This document shows, in pieces, positions 1 to 6,417 of a DNA stretch of 17,457 nt. Origin of the DNA: Bacillota bacterium. GTDB lineage: Bacteria > Bacillota > Desulfotomaculia > Desulfotomaculales > JAJYZD01. The notes under the pieces are model-generated. The model worked only from the letters and a program-made list of their open reading frames with translations, made no database searches and had not been told where the DNA came from. Made by a program: the position numbers and the translations under genes. The stretch is from positions 1 to 17,457 of the forward strand of contig JAJYZD010000052.1 of NCBI GenBank assembly GCA_021800315.1, in the 5' to 3' direction. Position 1 is the stretch's first letter; each line of letters begins with the position of its first letter.

Positions 1-1027
1 CAACCGTACCGGAGCCCACACTGGCCGAACCGTTGACGCTGAAGGTGACCGGCACGTTACTCTGGACCTGCCCCGAGGAATTGAGCACCGTAGCCGTTAT
101 TTCCACCGGCTGGCCAACGGCCGCCGTCGAGGATGCGGCGCTCAGCGAGATGGTGTCGGACGTTCCGGGTTGGACGGTTATCCCGCCCGGAGCAACCTTC
201 GCATAATCAAGGGCGCGGTAGAGCAGCATTGCCGCCTCGGCCCGGGTCAGGGGCTGCTGCGGATACAGGTACCAGGTCCCGGACTGGTTCTGGGAGCCGG
301 TTACCAGGCCCTTCTGGACCGCGATGGCCACCAGGTTGACCAGGTTGGGCGAAATGGTGTTCTCATCGGCGAACTTGGACAGGACCGACGTATCGGGAGT
401 CTGGGTGCTCAAGCCGGCCGCCACCACCATTGAGGCGATGACGTCCTCGCGCGTGGCCGGGTCGGTCGGATGGAACAGGTAGGTGCCGTTGGAGCCGTTC
501 CAGTAATCCATGTACGGGGCGGCCGCTTCGATGTACCGATAGTAGTAACCGTTGTCAGGCACGTCGGCAAAGGTGACCGTGCCGCCCTGGCTCGGGGCGA
601 GACCGAACTCCCGGTCCAGGAGGACGGCGAACTGGGCCCGGGTAAGCGACTGGTTGGAACCGAAGAGCCCGTCGCCGATACCCTTGATGATGCCCATCCG
701 GTACATCCGGCCCACCGCGTTGCGGGCCCAGGCGGGGACGTCGGAAAACGGCATCATGTTCCCGTTTTCGCCGTTATGCTGGTAAGCCGTCTGCCACCGG
801 TTGCCGAAGTTCTGGTTGCCATGGTTCCAGATGTAGTAAATGTCGCGGTTGTTGCTGTAGAAATTCATGCTGAAGCGGTTCTTCCGCCCGCCGTAAAACC
901 AGCGCCCGTGCCCGGGACCACGCCCGGGACCGAGCCCGGGCATCATGGCCCAGGCCGAGGCGGAGGTACCCATGACCACGGTCAGGCTCAGCAGCAGGAT
1001 CAAAAGCGGCCTGAAGATCTTTTTCAT
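1..1027 (-). CDS. SLH-domain surface protein, C-terminus cut by window edge
   Basis: Frame is open from the ATG at 1027 to the window start, giving 342 visible residues without a stop. A signal peptide (MKKIFRPLLILLLSL..., cut probably after the SAWA near residue 27) predicts export. A Gly/Asn/Tyr-rich spacer (28-90) leads to three SLH repeats at about 92-142, 152-203 and 215-278, recognisable from FSDVPAWA, ITRAQ-type LTRAQFAVLL and the final LTRAEAAMLLYRAL. From about 283 an Ig-like (BIG-type) beta domain begins and runs off the edge. SLH triplets bind pyruvylated secondary cell wall polymers, so this is probably a cell-surface protein. GGGAGG ends 6 bases before ATG 1027, which favours that start over the ATG at 1033 that abuts it. 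It is a paralogue of the protein encoded at 1346-2320. The function of the C-terminal part cannot be seen. Confidence 0.9.
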   Translation of the reverse strand, partial: MKKIFRPLLILLLSLTVVMGTSASAWAMMPGLGPGRGPGHGRWFYGGRKNRFSMNFYSNNRDIYYIWNHGNQNFGNRWQTAYQHNGENGNMMPFSDVPAWARNAVGRMYRMGIIKGIGDGLFGSNQSLTRAQFAVLLDREFGLAPSQGGTVTFADVPDNGYYYRYIEAAAPYMDYWNGSNGTYLFHPTDPATREDVIASMVVAAGLSTQTPDTSVLSKFADENTISPNLVNLVAIAVQKGLVTGSQNQSGTWYLYPQQPLTRAEAAMLLYRALDYAKVAPGGITVQPGTSDTISLSAASSTAAVGQPVEITATVLNSSGQVQSNVPVTFSVNGSASVGSGTV

Positions 1028-1077
1028 ATTCATCCTCCCATACTAAAAATTTGTACCGGCTCGCTGGTCAGTTGCCA

Positions 1078-1130
1078 GAAATCACCTCCGGACTTCCGTC
1101 TTCCGTCCAGTAAGTTTATACGGGGGGAGG
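1078..1130 (-). promoter_or_regulatory. leader element shared by the two SLH genes (copy 1)
   Basis: Plus-strand GAAATCACCTCCGG (1078-1091) and TTATACGGGGGGAGG (1116-1130) recur almost exactly, with similar spacing, upstream of the second SLH gene (2382-2395 and 2422-2435). The block lies about 50 bases upstream of the ATG, so it falls in the promoter or 5' leader. It could be a shared promoter, a protein-binding site or part of a structured leader. I do not recognise it as a known riboswitch class. Confidence 0.4.
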
Positions 1131-1271
1131 AATCGTTTTGGAGGGGTGGGGTGGTAAGAAAGAGGGTGTTCGCTAACCATTCATAATTCAGGCACGTGAA
1201 GGGACCGTTTACACGGGTCACGACCCGCGGCTTCCCCGCCTCTCACCCGAAGTGCGGGATGCCCCGACAAG

Positions 1272-1304
1272 AGCCGGGCCCGGGGTTAGTACCCTGGCCC
1301 GGCT
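1272..1304 (-). terminator. long GC-rich hairpin after SLH gene 2
   Basis: AGCCGGGCC (1272-1280) pairs perfectly with GGCCCGGCT (1296-1304). An inner GGGT/ACCC stem with a TAGT loop extends it. It lies 42 bases past the stop codon at 1346. There is no clear U-run on the minus strand, so it may be a U-less terminator or an mRNA 3'-end stabiliser. Confidence 0.55.
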
Positions 1305-1345
1305 GCTCGAATACCCCTTTTTGAGAGAGAACCAAACTTAACCGA

Positions 1346-2320
1346 TCATGACCCGCCCGGAGCAACCTTGCTGTAGCCCAGGGCCCGGTAGAGCAGGACC
1401 GCGCCTTGGGCCCTGGTCAGGTTGGCCTGCGGACGCAGATACCAGTTGCCGTCCGCTCCCTGGGATCCGGTAATCAGTCCGGTCTGGACGGCGATGGACA
1501 CCAGGTTGACCAGGTTCGGCGAAATATTACCGGCATCTGCGTACTTAGCTAAATCCGTCGGATTGGAAGACCGGTTGGCCAGTCCGGTCGCTTCCACCAT
1601 GGCCACGATGGCGTCCTCCCGGTCGGCCGGGTCACCGGGATGGAAGTAGTTCTGACCGTTTTCGGTCCGGCAGGTCATGTCGTAAGCCGCGGCCTCAATG
1701 CCGTTATAAGCCCAGAAGGTCGCCGGCACGTTGGCAAAGGTCATCGTACCGTACACCGAACCGCTGGTCGGGAGTTCGAACTCGCGGACCACGAGAGCCG
1801 CGAACTGGGCGCGGGTCAGGATCTGGTTGGAACCGAAAATACGGCCCCTGCCTTTGATGATACCCCGGGCCGCCATTGCCGTCCCGGCCTGTTGCGCCCA
1901 GGCCGGGACGTCCGGAAACCGAACCGGACCGTAACCGCCGGTGGCGCCGTTATTCCCCTGGGCCGGCCCGGGGCCGGATTGACCATGGTAATTCGTAATC
2001 CGCCGGGCCACCCCGGGATTGTTGTTCAGGTATAGCACCAGGTAGTGGTGCTGCCCCACATAGCCGCCACCGAAACCGTTGTTCCCCTCCACCAGCGCGT
2101 CACGCATCCTGGCGACGTCCTGACCGGCACTCAACCCCTCGATCTGCTGTGCTACCCGGGGATTGTTGGCGAAGGTATCGTTCCAGGTTGGGTGTTTTTG
2201 CAGGTGCGACGTCTGGTTCGGTCCCCAACTGAACGACAAGGCCCAGGCGCCGGAGCCGGTGGCCGGCAAAACGGAGAGCACGAGTGGGAACACCCCATAC
2301 CTGGTTTTGATGTGACACAA
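1346..2320 (-). CDS. secreted SLH-domain protein
   Basis: 324 residues if read from a TTG. The N-terminus has a signal-peptide-like core (VFPLVLSVLPATGSGAWA). An unrecognised region (about 30-130) rich in Asn, Gly and Gln follows. Three SLH repeats follow at about 135-183, 194-247 and 259-317 (RFPDVPAWAQQ; DPADREDAIVAMVE; LTRAQGAVLLYRALGY). It ends KVAPGGS, the same motif that follows the SLH triplet in its neighbour, so this is a version without the Ig-like tail. A cell-wall-anchored surface role is inferred. Odd point: no good ribosome-binding site precedes the TTG, and the only nearby ATGs are out of frame. The true start is therefore uncertain (GTG at residue 10 is another option), and a damaged 5' end is possible. 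Confidence 0.8.
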   Translation of the reverse strand: MCHIKTRYGVFPLVLSVLPATGSGAWALSFSWGPNQTSHLQKHPTWNDTFANNPRVAQQIEGLSAGQDVARMRDALVEGNNGFGGGYVGQHHYLVLYLNNNPGVARRITNYHGQSGPGPAQGNNGATGGYGPVRFPDVPAWAQQAGTAMAARGIIKGRGRIFGSNQILTRAQFAALVVREFELPTSGSVYGTMTFANVPATFWAYNGIEAAAYDMTCRTENGQNYFHPGDPADREDAIVAMVEATGLANRSSNPTDLAKYADAGNISPNLVNLVSIAVQTGLITGSQGADGNWYLRPQANLTRAQGAVLLYRALGYSKVAPGGS

Positions 2321-2381
2321 TTAAACGGTGTAGAGACATCATACTTGGCAGAGCCCAGCTTAGGTTTCTTCGCTGAGTTAC

Positions 2382-2435
2382 GAAACCACCTCCGGTAAAC
2401 CATCTTTTGCTGTACGCCAGGTTATACGGAAGAGG
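2382..2435 (-). promoter_or_regulatory. leader element shared by the two SLH genes (copy 2)
   Basis: GAAACCACCTCCGG (2382-2395) and TTATACGGAAGAGG (2422-2435) match the block at 1078-1130. On the minus strand GGTTTC and GAAACC just downstream (in 2361-2387) can form a hairpin, in the position where copy 1 has CTGG/CCAG. Conservation between paralogues in non-coding DNA suggests a regulatory site or a structured RNA. Confidence 0.4.
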
Positions 2436-2504
2436 TGTTCTTTTTCGGGGTAGGCTCGAAAAAAGGAATCCGGTTCCCGAAGACGGCAAACCCTGGTCTT
2501 CCGG

Positions 2505-2533
2505 TTGTACGGACCGGCAGGAGACGGTATAAT
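2505..2533 (+). promoter_or_regulatory. sigma-A-type promoter of htpX
   Basis: A perfect -10 TATAAT at 2528-2533 lies 17 bases after a weak -35 TTGTAC at 2505-2510. It is 37 bases upstream of the htpX start, so transcription would give a short leader. Confidence 0.6.
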
Positions 2534-2553
2534 ATTGGCAGAAGGAAAAACTT

Positions 2554-2568
2554 GAGGAGACGTTCCTC
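2554..2568 (+). promoter_or_regulatory. htpX ribosome-binding site in a small hairpin
   Basis: The Shine-Dalgarno GAGGAG (2554-2559) is partly complementary to TCCTC at 2564-2568, giving a 5-bp stem with a 5-base loop directly before the ATG. A weak fold over the ribosome-binding site of a stress protease could act as a thermal switch; this is inference only. Confidence 0.35.
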
Positions 2569-2570
2569 CC

Positions 2571-3419
2571 ATGAACAACTTCAAGGCCTTTTTGTTGCTG
2601 ACCGCGCTCTCGGTCATACTTGTATTAATCGGCAATTACGTCGGGGGAGTTAACGGCGCCCTGGGCTTTTTGCTCATTTCCCTGGCCATGAATTTTTTCA
2701 GCTATTATTACAGCGACCGGATGGCCATCGCCATGACCGGATCCCGGGAGGTGAGCGAAGCCCAGGCCCCGGAGTTGCACGCCATCGTCCGCGACCTCAC
2801 CGCCCGCGCCGGGCTGCCTATGCCCATGGTCTACATCTCCCCCTCGCCCCAACCCAACGCCTTCGCTACCGGCCGCAACCCGGCCCACGCCGCGGTAAGC
2901 GTGACCCAGGGGGCTCTGCGGCTGCTCTCCTACCGGGAACTGGAGGGGGTCTTGGCCCACGAGATCTCCCACATCAAGGACCACGACATTCTGGTGGCAT
3001 CCATCGCGGCCGCCCTGGCCGGGGCCATCACCTGGATTGCCACCATCCTGCAGTGGGGCGTGATGCTGGGCGGGTTCGGACAGGGAGGCGGGCGGCGGAA
3101 CAACGAAGGCGGCCTGGGCCTCCTGGTGATGGCGATACTGGCGCCGGTGGCGGCCCTCCTGGTCCAGTTAGCCATCTCCCGATCGCGGGAGTACCAGGCC
3201 GACGCCGCCGGAGCCAGGCTGGCCGGCCCGCTCGGCCTGGCCGACGCCCTGGAGAAACTGGAACACGCCGCCGGGCGGATCCCGATGCAGGTCAACCCGG
3301 CCGCCTCCCACCTCTTTATCGTCAACCCCCTGGCCGGCCGTTCGCTGGTGGCGGGGCTCTTCTCCACCCACCCGCCCCTGCCGGAGCGGGTCCGGAGGCT
3401 GCGGGCCATGCGCGTCTGA
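2571..3419 (+). CDS. htpX: HtpX-family membrane zinc metalloprotease
   Basis: 282 residues, the normal length for HtpX (peptidase M48B). N-terminal hydrophobic helices (about 6-23 and 27-45) precede the catalytic domain. HEISH at 130-134 is the HExxH zinc site. SREYQAD at 205-211 supplies the third ligand (E207), and two further hydrophobic segments (about 143-162 and 183-203) lie between them. FSTHPPLPERVRRL near the C-terminus is the typical M48 ending. HtpX degrades misfolded membrane proteins in the cytoplasmic membrane and is usually a heat or envelope-stress protein. Start ATG 2571 is supported by GAGGAG at 2554-2559, although the 11-base spacing is long. The gene stands alone with its own promoter and is convergent with the LysR gene. 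Assignment is firm; regulation is not shown. Confidence 0.95.
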   Translation: MNNFKAFLLLTALSVILVLIGNYVGGVNGALGFLLISLAMNFFSYYYSDRMAIAMTGSREVSEAQAPELHAIVRDLTARAGLPMPMVYISPSPQPNAFATGRNPAHAAVSVTQGALRLLSYRELEGVLAHEISHIKDHDILVASIAAALAGAITWIATILQWGVMLGGFGQGGGRRNNEGGLGLLVMAILAPVAALLVQLAISRSREYQADAAGARLAGPLGLADALEKLEHAAGRIPMQVNPAASHLFIVNPLAGRSLVAGLFSTHPPLPERVRRLRAMRV

Positions 3420-3462
3420 GACTCAAGGACCCCGGCGACATTATCGCCGACCTGGAGCAGTC

Positions 3463-3493
3463 GCTGGGTGGCTGAGGTCCTCAGCTGCCCAGC
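3463..3493. terminator. bidirectional hairpin between htpX and the LysR gene
   Basis: GCTGGG (3463-3468) pairs with CCCAGC (3488-3493), and CTGAGG (3472-3477) with CCTCAG (3479-3484), forming a long two-part stem. It lies 44 bases after htpX and overlaps the stop codon of the LysR gene (3481-3483). It probably serves both converging transcripts, although there is no strong U-tract. Confidence 0.6.
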
Positions 3494-4368
3494 AGCAGGT
3501 CGATGAAGGCGGCCTTGTGGGACGGGAGGGATTTGTCCGGCCGGTGCACCAGGGCCATGTATTCCGGAGGGAAGTAGTGGTCCAGGGACACGAAGGCCAG
3601 GTTCCGCTGTTTCAGGATCGGCAGGTTCCGCACCACCGTGGCGAAGGATATCCCCAGCCCGATCTCGACGTACACGGAACTGAGTTCGATGTTGGAAGAC
3701 TCCATCACCACCCGGTAGGCCAGCTTTTCCTTCCCGAACAGGGCCTCCAGTTTCCGCCGGGCGGCGTATTCGCTGCCGGCGGGGGGCAGGATGAGGGGAT
3801 ATTGGGCGATAGACCGCAGGTCGACCCGTTCCGCCCCGGCCAGGGGGTGGCCGGCCGGTACCAGCAGGACCGCCTCCACCCGTCCCAGGCGGATCTTGCT
3901 CAAATGCCCCGGCACCGCCGACTCGAGCGTAATGCCGAAGTCGACTTCCCCACTTTTGACCAATTCCACCACCCCTTTCTGGGGGCGGTCCAAAAGCGAG
4001 ACCTCCACCCAGGGAAACCGTCTCGTGTAGTCTTCCAGAAACCCGGGCAGCAGTCGGTACAGAGTCGTAAACGGCGCCGCTATCCTCAGCTGGCCCCGGG
4101 GGACTCCCTTCAGGGCCTGTATCTCTTCCACCAACGCCCCGTATTCCGACAGGGCCTTCTCCGTAAAGGCGAAAAGCTTTTCGCCCGCCGGCGTGAGCAG
4201 TAGCTTGCGCTTGCCGATCCTTTCGAAGAGAGGGCAGCCGAACTCCTCCTCCAGGGCCTGGACCTGCTGGGTGAGGGCGGACTGGGTACGGAAGGTAACC
4301 CCGGCCGCCCTGGTAAAGCTCCCCAGCCTGGCCACGTGGTGAAATCCCACGATCTGGTGCCATTCCAC
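3481..4368 (-). CDS. LysR-family transcriptional regulator
   Basis: 295 residues from the GTG at 4368. The N-terminal winged helix-turn-helix (about 3-60, with FHHVARLGSFTRAA and a TQSALTQQVQALEEEFG recognition region) is typical of LysR proteins. The rest (about 88-295) is a periplasmic-binding-like effector domain. I choose GTG 4368 because AGGGGG lies about 8 bases upstream and the protein then starts at the usual place before the HTH. A TTG at 4410 would add 14 residues but lacks such a site. The gene diverges from the FlK-type thioesterase gene 1. An ATTA-N7-TAAT inverted repeat sits in the spacer of its own promoter, which suggests autorepression. The same repeat precedes FlK copy 2, so both thioesterase genes are likely targets. 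The co-inducer is unknown. Confidence 0.93.
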   Translation of the reverse strand: MEWHQIVGFHHVARLGSFTRAAGVTFRTQSALTQQVQALEEEFGCPLFERIGKRKLLLTPAGEKLFAFTEKALSEYGALVEEIQALKGVPRGQLRIAAPFTTLYRLLPGFLEDYTRRFPWVEVSLLDRPQKGVVELVKSGEVDFGITLESAVPGHLSKIRLGRVEAVLLVPAGHPLAGAERVDLRSIAQYPLILPPAGSEYAARRKLEALFGKEKLAYRVVMESSNIELSSVYVEIGLGISFATVVRNLPILKQRNLAFVSLDHYFPPEYMALVHRPDKSLPSHKAAFIDLLLGS

Positions 4369-4411
4369 GAACTTCGCCCCCTGAAAACTATTAACCCAAT
4401 TAATGATCAAT

Positions 4412-4440
4412 ATTATATCTATTAATTTGCATAATGAAAA
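4412..4440 (-). promoter_or_regulatory. promoter of the LysR gene overlapping a LysR box
   Basis: On the minus strand TTTTCA (plus 4435-4440), a 17-base spacer and TATAAT (plus 4412-4417) form a good sigma-A promoter. The inverted repeat at 4421-4435 lies within the spacer, a position suited to autoregulation. Confidence 0.6.
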
Positions 4441-4462
4441 GAGGTATGTTAACCTTAAAGCG
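4421..4462 (+). promoter_or_regulatory. operator/promoter block of FlK copy 1
   Basis: It begins with ATTAATTTGCATAAT (4421-4435), an ATTA-N7-TAAT inverted repeat of the T-N11-A LysR-box type. The block matches 6364-6405 upstream of FlK copy 2 at 31 of 42 positions by hand alignment. A possible -35 TTGCAT and -10 TAACCT, 17 bases apart, lie within it. Because both copies stand before paralogous genes, shared control by the adjacent LysR protein is likely. Confidence 0.55.
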
Positions 4463-4487
4463 AAATTTCCACATGAGGGGATCTAGC

Positions 4488-4955
4488 GTGGAAAAGAAGC
4501 TGCAACCGGGACTCGCCTCGGAATTTCGCTTCCCGGTCCCGGAAAACAAGACGGTACCTTTTGTCTACACGGAATCACCGGAGTTTCAGCTTATGCCCCG
4601 GGTCCTGGCCAGCCCCTTCCCCATCGGACTGATCGAGTGGGCCTGCGTCAGGGCGGTCAATCCGCATATCGATTGGTCCGAAGAGCAAACCGTCGGCACC
4701 GGATTCCATCTCAGCCGTCTCGCCGCCACTCCACCCGGTCTGGCCGTAACCGTGCGTGTCAGGCTCGAAAAGGTGGAGGGGAAACAACTCACCTTTTCCA
4801 TTGTCGTGGACGACGGGATGGACACAGTCGCGGAGGGCGCGCCCGAGAAACATATCATCGATGCGGCCAGGTTCAACGCCAGGGCGGCGGCCAAGCAGGA
4901 CCAGGGGGGCAGGCCCGAATTTCTCGATGAATATGACGGCTTGGCGGTGGTATAA
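4488..4955 (+). CDS. FlK-type hotdog thioesterase, active-site variant (copy 1)
   Basis: 155 residues from GTG 4488, chosen because GAGGGG sits 7 bases before it and because the N-terminus then matches copy 2 (KKLQPGL). An upstream ATG at 4434 would add 18 unconserved residues and run through the operator. The family is the fluoroacetyl-CoA thioesterase FlK group: PENKTVPF, SPEFQ, EWACVRA, LAATPPGL and ARFNA are all present. In FlK the catalytic set is Thr42, Glu50 and His76. Here the aligned residues are Ser42, Glu50 and Arg77, so the His is gone by a single CAT-to-CGT change, and GFMVG has become PFPIG. An acidic tail of about 16 residues is extra. It may be catalytically changed, a binding protein, or decaying. 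It diverges from the LysR gene. Confidence 0.85.
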   Translation: MEKKLQPGLASEFRFPVPENKTVPFVYTESPEFQLMPRVLASPFPIGLIEWACVRAVNPHIDWSEEQTVGTGFHLSRLAATPPGLAVTVRVRLEKVEGKQLTFSIVVDDGMDTVAEGAPEKHIIDAARFNARAAAKQDQGGRPEFLDEYDGLAVV

Positions 4956-5067
4956 CACGGGGAACGGAAGGTCTACCCTGCAGCGGGTACGGGGAGGGCG
5001 ACAAAGTTGGCTGGCGGCCATGCTGAGCGGCTAATCCGTTTATTTTCCAACCGCCAGGTTTAAAACC

Positions 5068-5084
5068 TCCGGCTTTCAGCCGGA
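5068..5084 (+). terminator. hairpin downstream of FlK copy 1
   Basis: TCCGGCT (5068-5074) and AGCCGGA (5078-5084) form a perfect 7-bp stem with a 3-base loop, about 110 bases after the copy 1 stop. A short T-run follows only weakly, so terminator function is uncertain. Confidence 0.4.
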
Positions 5085-5113
5085 CAGCTTTAGCACCTGT
5101 TCCTCTGACCCCG

Positions 5114-5202
5114 ACCCACCCTTCGGGCGGGTGCCCCGGAAAACGGGGGTTTTGGGAAGCGGAAATATTACTCAACAACCCTGACCCACCCTGCGGGCGG
5201 GT
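5114..5202. repeat. duplicated ACCCACCC/GGGCGGGT hairpins
   Basis: ACCCACCCTTCGGGCGGGT (5114-5132) and ACCCACCCTGCGGGCGGGT (5184-5202) differ at one base. Each folds on itself and each is followed by a run of C (GCCCC, TACCCCCC). The 70-base offset gives two units of a possible REP-like palindromic repeat. Confidence 0.6.
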
Positions 5203-5213
5203 ACCCCCCTTTA

Positions 5214-5276
5214 GCCGACTTTCCGTCGGCACCTAACCTACCTACTTTAGTAGGTGGGGGTTAAGTCCGACGGCAA
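5214..5276. repeat. nested inverted repeats before the amidase gene
   Basis: GCCGAC/GTCGGC (5214-5219 with 5225-5230) and ACCTAC/GTAGGT (5240-5245 with 5250-5255) are perfect local stems. TAACC and GGTTA flank the second. CCGTCGG (5223-5229) can alternatively pair with CCGACGG (5267-5273), so two mutually exclusive folds exist. Confidence 0.5.
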
Positions 5277-5512
5277 CCGGTTGTCGATCTGGCGGCCATT
5301 CTCCGGGCCCTGCCGGATCGCTCAACCCGGCCGCACACCGGCTTGAAAGACGCGCCGCACCATGGAGACCGGTGCCAAAGCAGCTTCATCAAAAAGAGGC
5401 GTTGGTACGCGGCTTACCGGGTCCCGCCCGGCGACGGAGGCGGCAATGGTCTGGAAAACTGCAGGATTTTGGGCGAGAAGTGTCACCAATTGGCAGACTG
5501 AGAGGGTGAATA

Positions 5513-6337
5513 ATGGACAATTCCGCGGACCCCCGCACAGAGCAAATCCGCCTGGCCGTGGTGCAATTTCCCCGCACCGCCCCGGACCGGGCGGCCCACA
5601 TCCACCGTATGGCCGACTACCTGGTCAACCTGGAGCCGGCCGACATCGTCCTCCTGCCGGAAGACTGGCTGGGACCCCAGGTTGTTCCCTGGCCGGAGTA
5701 CCTGGGCATGGTCAAGATACTGGCCGCGGGCCTGCCACCCGCCTGCCTGCTGGTTTCCGGTGCCCAGTACGTGGAGACGGCGGACGGCGTTTTCTCGCGC
5801 GGCCTGTTTCTCCTCCCCGGACGCGAGATCCCTTTCGACAAACAGTTTCCTTCCCAGGCCGTCGGCGAGCGCGGCTTCGTCAGACCCGGCCGGTTCCTGC
5901 CCGTAGTGGAGCACCGGGGCGTACGCCTCGGGGCGGTGGTCTGCGTCGACCTGATGTATCCCGAGCTTACGCGGCGCCTGGCCCTGCAGGGCGCGGAGGT
6001 GGTACTGAACCCGGCCAACATCCCCGCTGACCGCCTGGAACTGTGGCGGGCGCTGGGCCTGGTCCGCGCCGCCGAAAACACCGTATTCCTGGCTTGTGCC
6101 AACAACACCGGCACCAACTACGAAGACGGCCGCCCGGTCAGCGGCGGTAGCTTCGTAGCACGTCCGAACGGCTGCGGATTCAGCGCGGCCGGACCTTGTG
6201 AGGGGGTTTATTACTTCGACATCGACCTTACGGAGATCAAGGCGGTAAGGCGGCGTTGGCCCTACCTGGCCGATGTCCGCGGCTTGCGGGAAGGAATACA
6301 ACATTGTCCCGGCGGCAAACCGCCGGCAAGCGATTAG
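5513..6337 (+). CDS. carbon-nitrogen hydrolase (nitrilase/amidase superfamily)
   Basis: 274 residues, a full-length single-domain member of the superfamily. The Glu-Lys-Cys triad is visible: E50 in IVLLPEDW, K110 in PFDKQFP and C144 in VVCVDLMYPEL. Members hydrolyse amides, nitriles or carbamoyl compounds through a cysteine thioester. NPANIPADR and the ARAAENTVFLACANNTG-like stretch (RAAENTVF, about 185-200) are also typical of the family. It lacks the longer N-terminal region of aliphatic amidases and true nitrilases, so substrate is unknown. GAGGG at 5502-5506 supports ATG 5513. It lies between the two FlK paralogues on the same strand, 80 bases before copy 2, which has its own operator. 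Its own promoter is not clear, and the long upstream spacer may hold control signals. Confidence 0.93.
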   Translation: MDNSADPRTEQIRLAVVQFPRTAPDRAAHIHRMADYLVNLEPADIVLLPEDWLGPQVVPWPEYLGMVKILAAGLPPACLLVSGAQYVETADGVFSRGLFLLPGREIPFDKQFPSQAVGERGFVRPGRFLPVVEHRGVRLGAVVCVDLMYPELTRRLALQGAEVVLNPANIPADRLELWRALGLVRAAENTVFLACANNTGTNYEDGRPVSGGSFVARPNGCGFSAAGPCEGVYYFDIDLTEIKAVRRRWPYLADVRGLREGIQHCPGGKPPASD

Positions 6338-6363
6338 CTCGGCTAATAATCCATATTACGACC

Positions 6364-6405
6364 ATTAATTTTCGTAATGAACAGGTCCGTGTTAATCTTA
6401 CAACG
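6364..6405 (+). promoter_or_regulatory. operator/promoter block of FlK copy 2
   Basis: ATTAATTTTCGTAAT (6364-6378) is an ATTA-N7-TAAT inverted repeat, and the 42-base block resembles 4421-4462 before copy 1. TGTTAA followed by TCTTA is conserved at its right end. It probably gives copy 2 a promoter separate from the amidase gene and brings it under the LysR regulator. Confidence 0.55.
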
Positions 6406-6417
6406 GAGGGATTAAAC

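Larger units (their letters stand above)
1028..1345. other. intergenic region between two SLH genes
   Basis: About 318 bases without a convincing gene. It holds a long hairpin near 1272-1304 just downstream of the second SLH gene, and the shared leader element at 1078-1130 upstream of the first. The small minus-strand ORF at 1030-1221 has no ribosome-binding site or recognisable domain and overlaps the leader. Nothing else is supported. Confidence 0.6.
4956..5512. other. 557-bp non-coding, hairpin-rich spacer
   Basis: No gene is supported here. From 5061 to 5275 there is a run of hairpins: 5068-5084, two near-identical hairpins at 5114-5132 and 5184-5202, 5214-5230 and 5240-5255. From 5340 to 5500 the sequence is GC-rich with several possible stems and ends at the amidase ribosome-binding site. 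This may be a palindromic intergenic repeat, a terminator cluster or a long leader of the amidase gene. No transposase remnant is visible. Confidence 0.6.

Noticed and set aside
2382..2435. c-di-GMP-I riboswitch before the SLH genes
   Set aside because: SLH genes often have one, but the key conserved stretches of that class are not found in either leader.
2100..2489. 129-codon minus-strand frame overlapping the SLH gene 2 start
   Set aside because: Has an ATG near the SLH start but is in a different frame and turns into an arginine-rich shadow; it could only matter if a frameshift exists.
3053..3475. 140-codon plus-strand frame inside htpX
   Set aside because: Shadow of htpX, low-complexity Gly/Arg/Pro.
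2930..4363. 477-codon minus-strand open frame across htpX and the LysR gene
   Set aside because: Arg/Gly/Pro-rich shadow of two clearly real genes; no domain or ribosome-binding site.
5114..5202. CRISPR array from the repeated hairpins
   Set aside because: Only two units, self-complementary, with no regular spacers and no cas genes.
5385..5420. T-box-like GTTGGTACGCGG before the amidase
   Set aside because: One base short of the core TGGTACCGCG, no stem I elements visible, and an amidase is not a usual T-box target; retained only as part of a possible structured leader.
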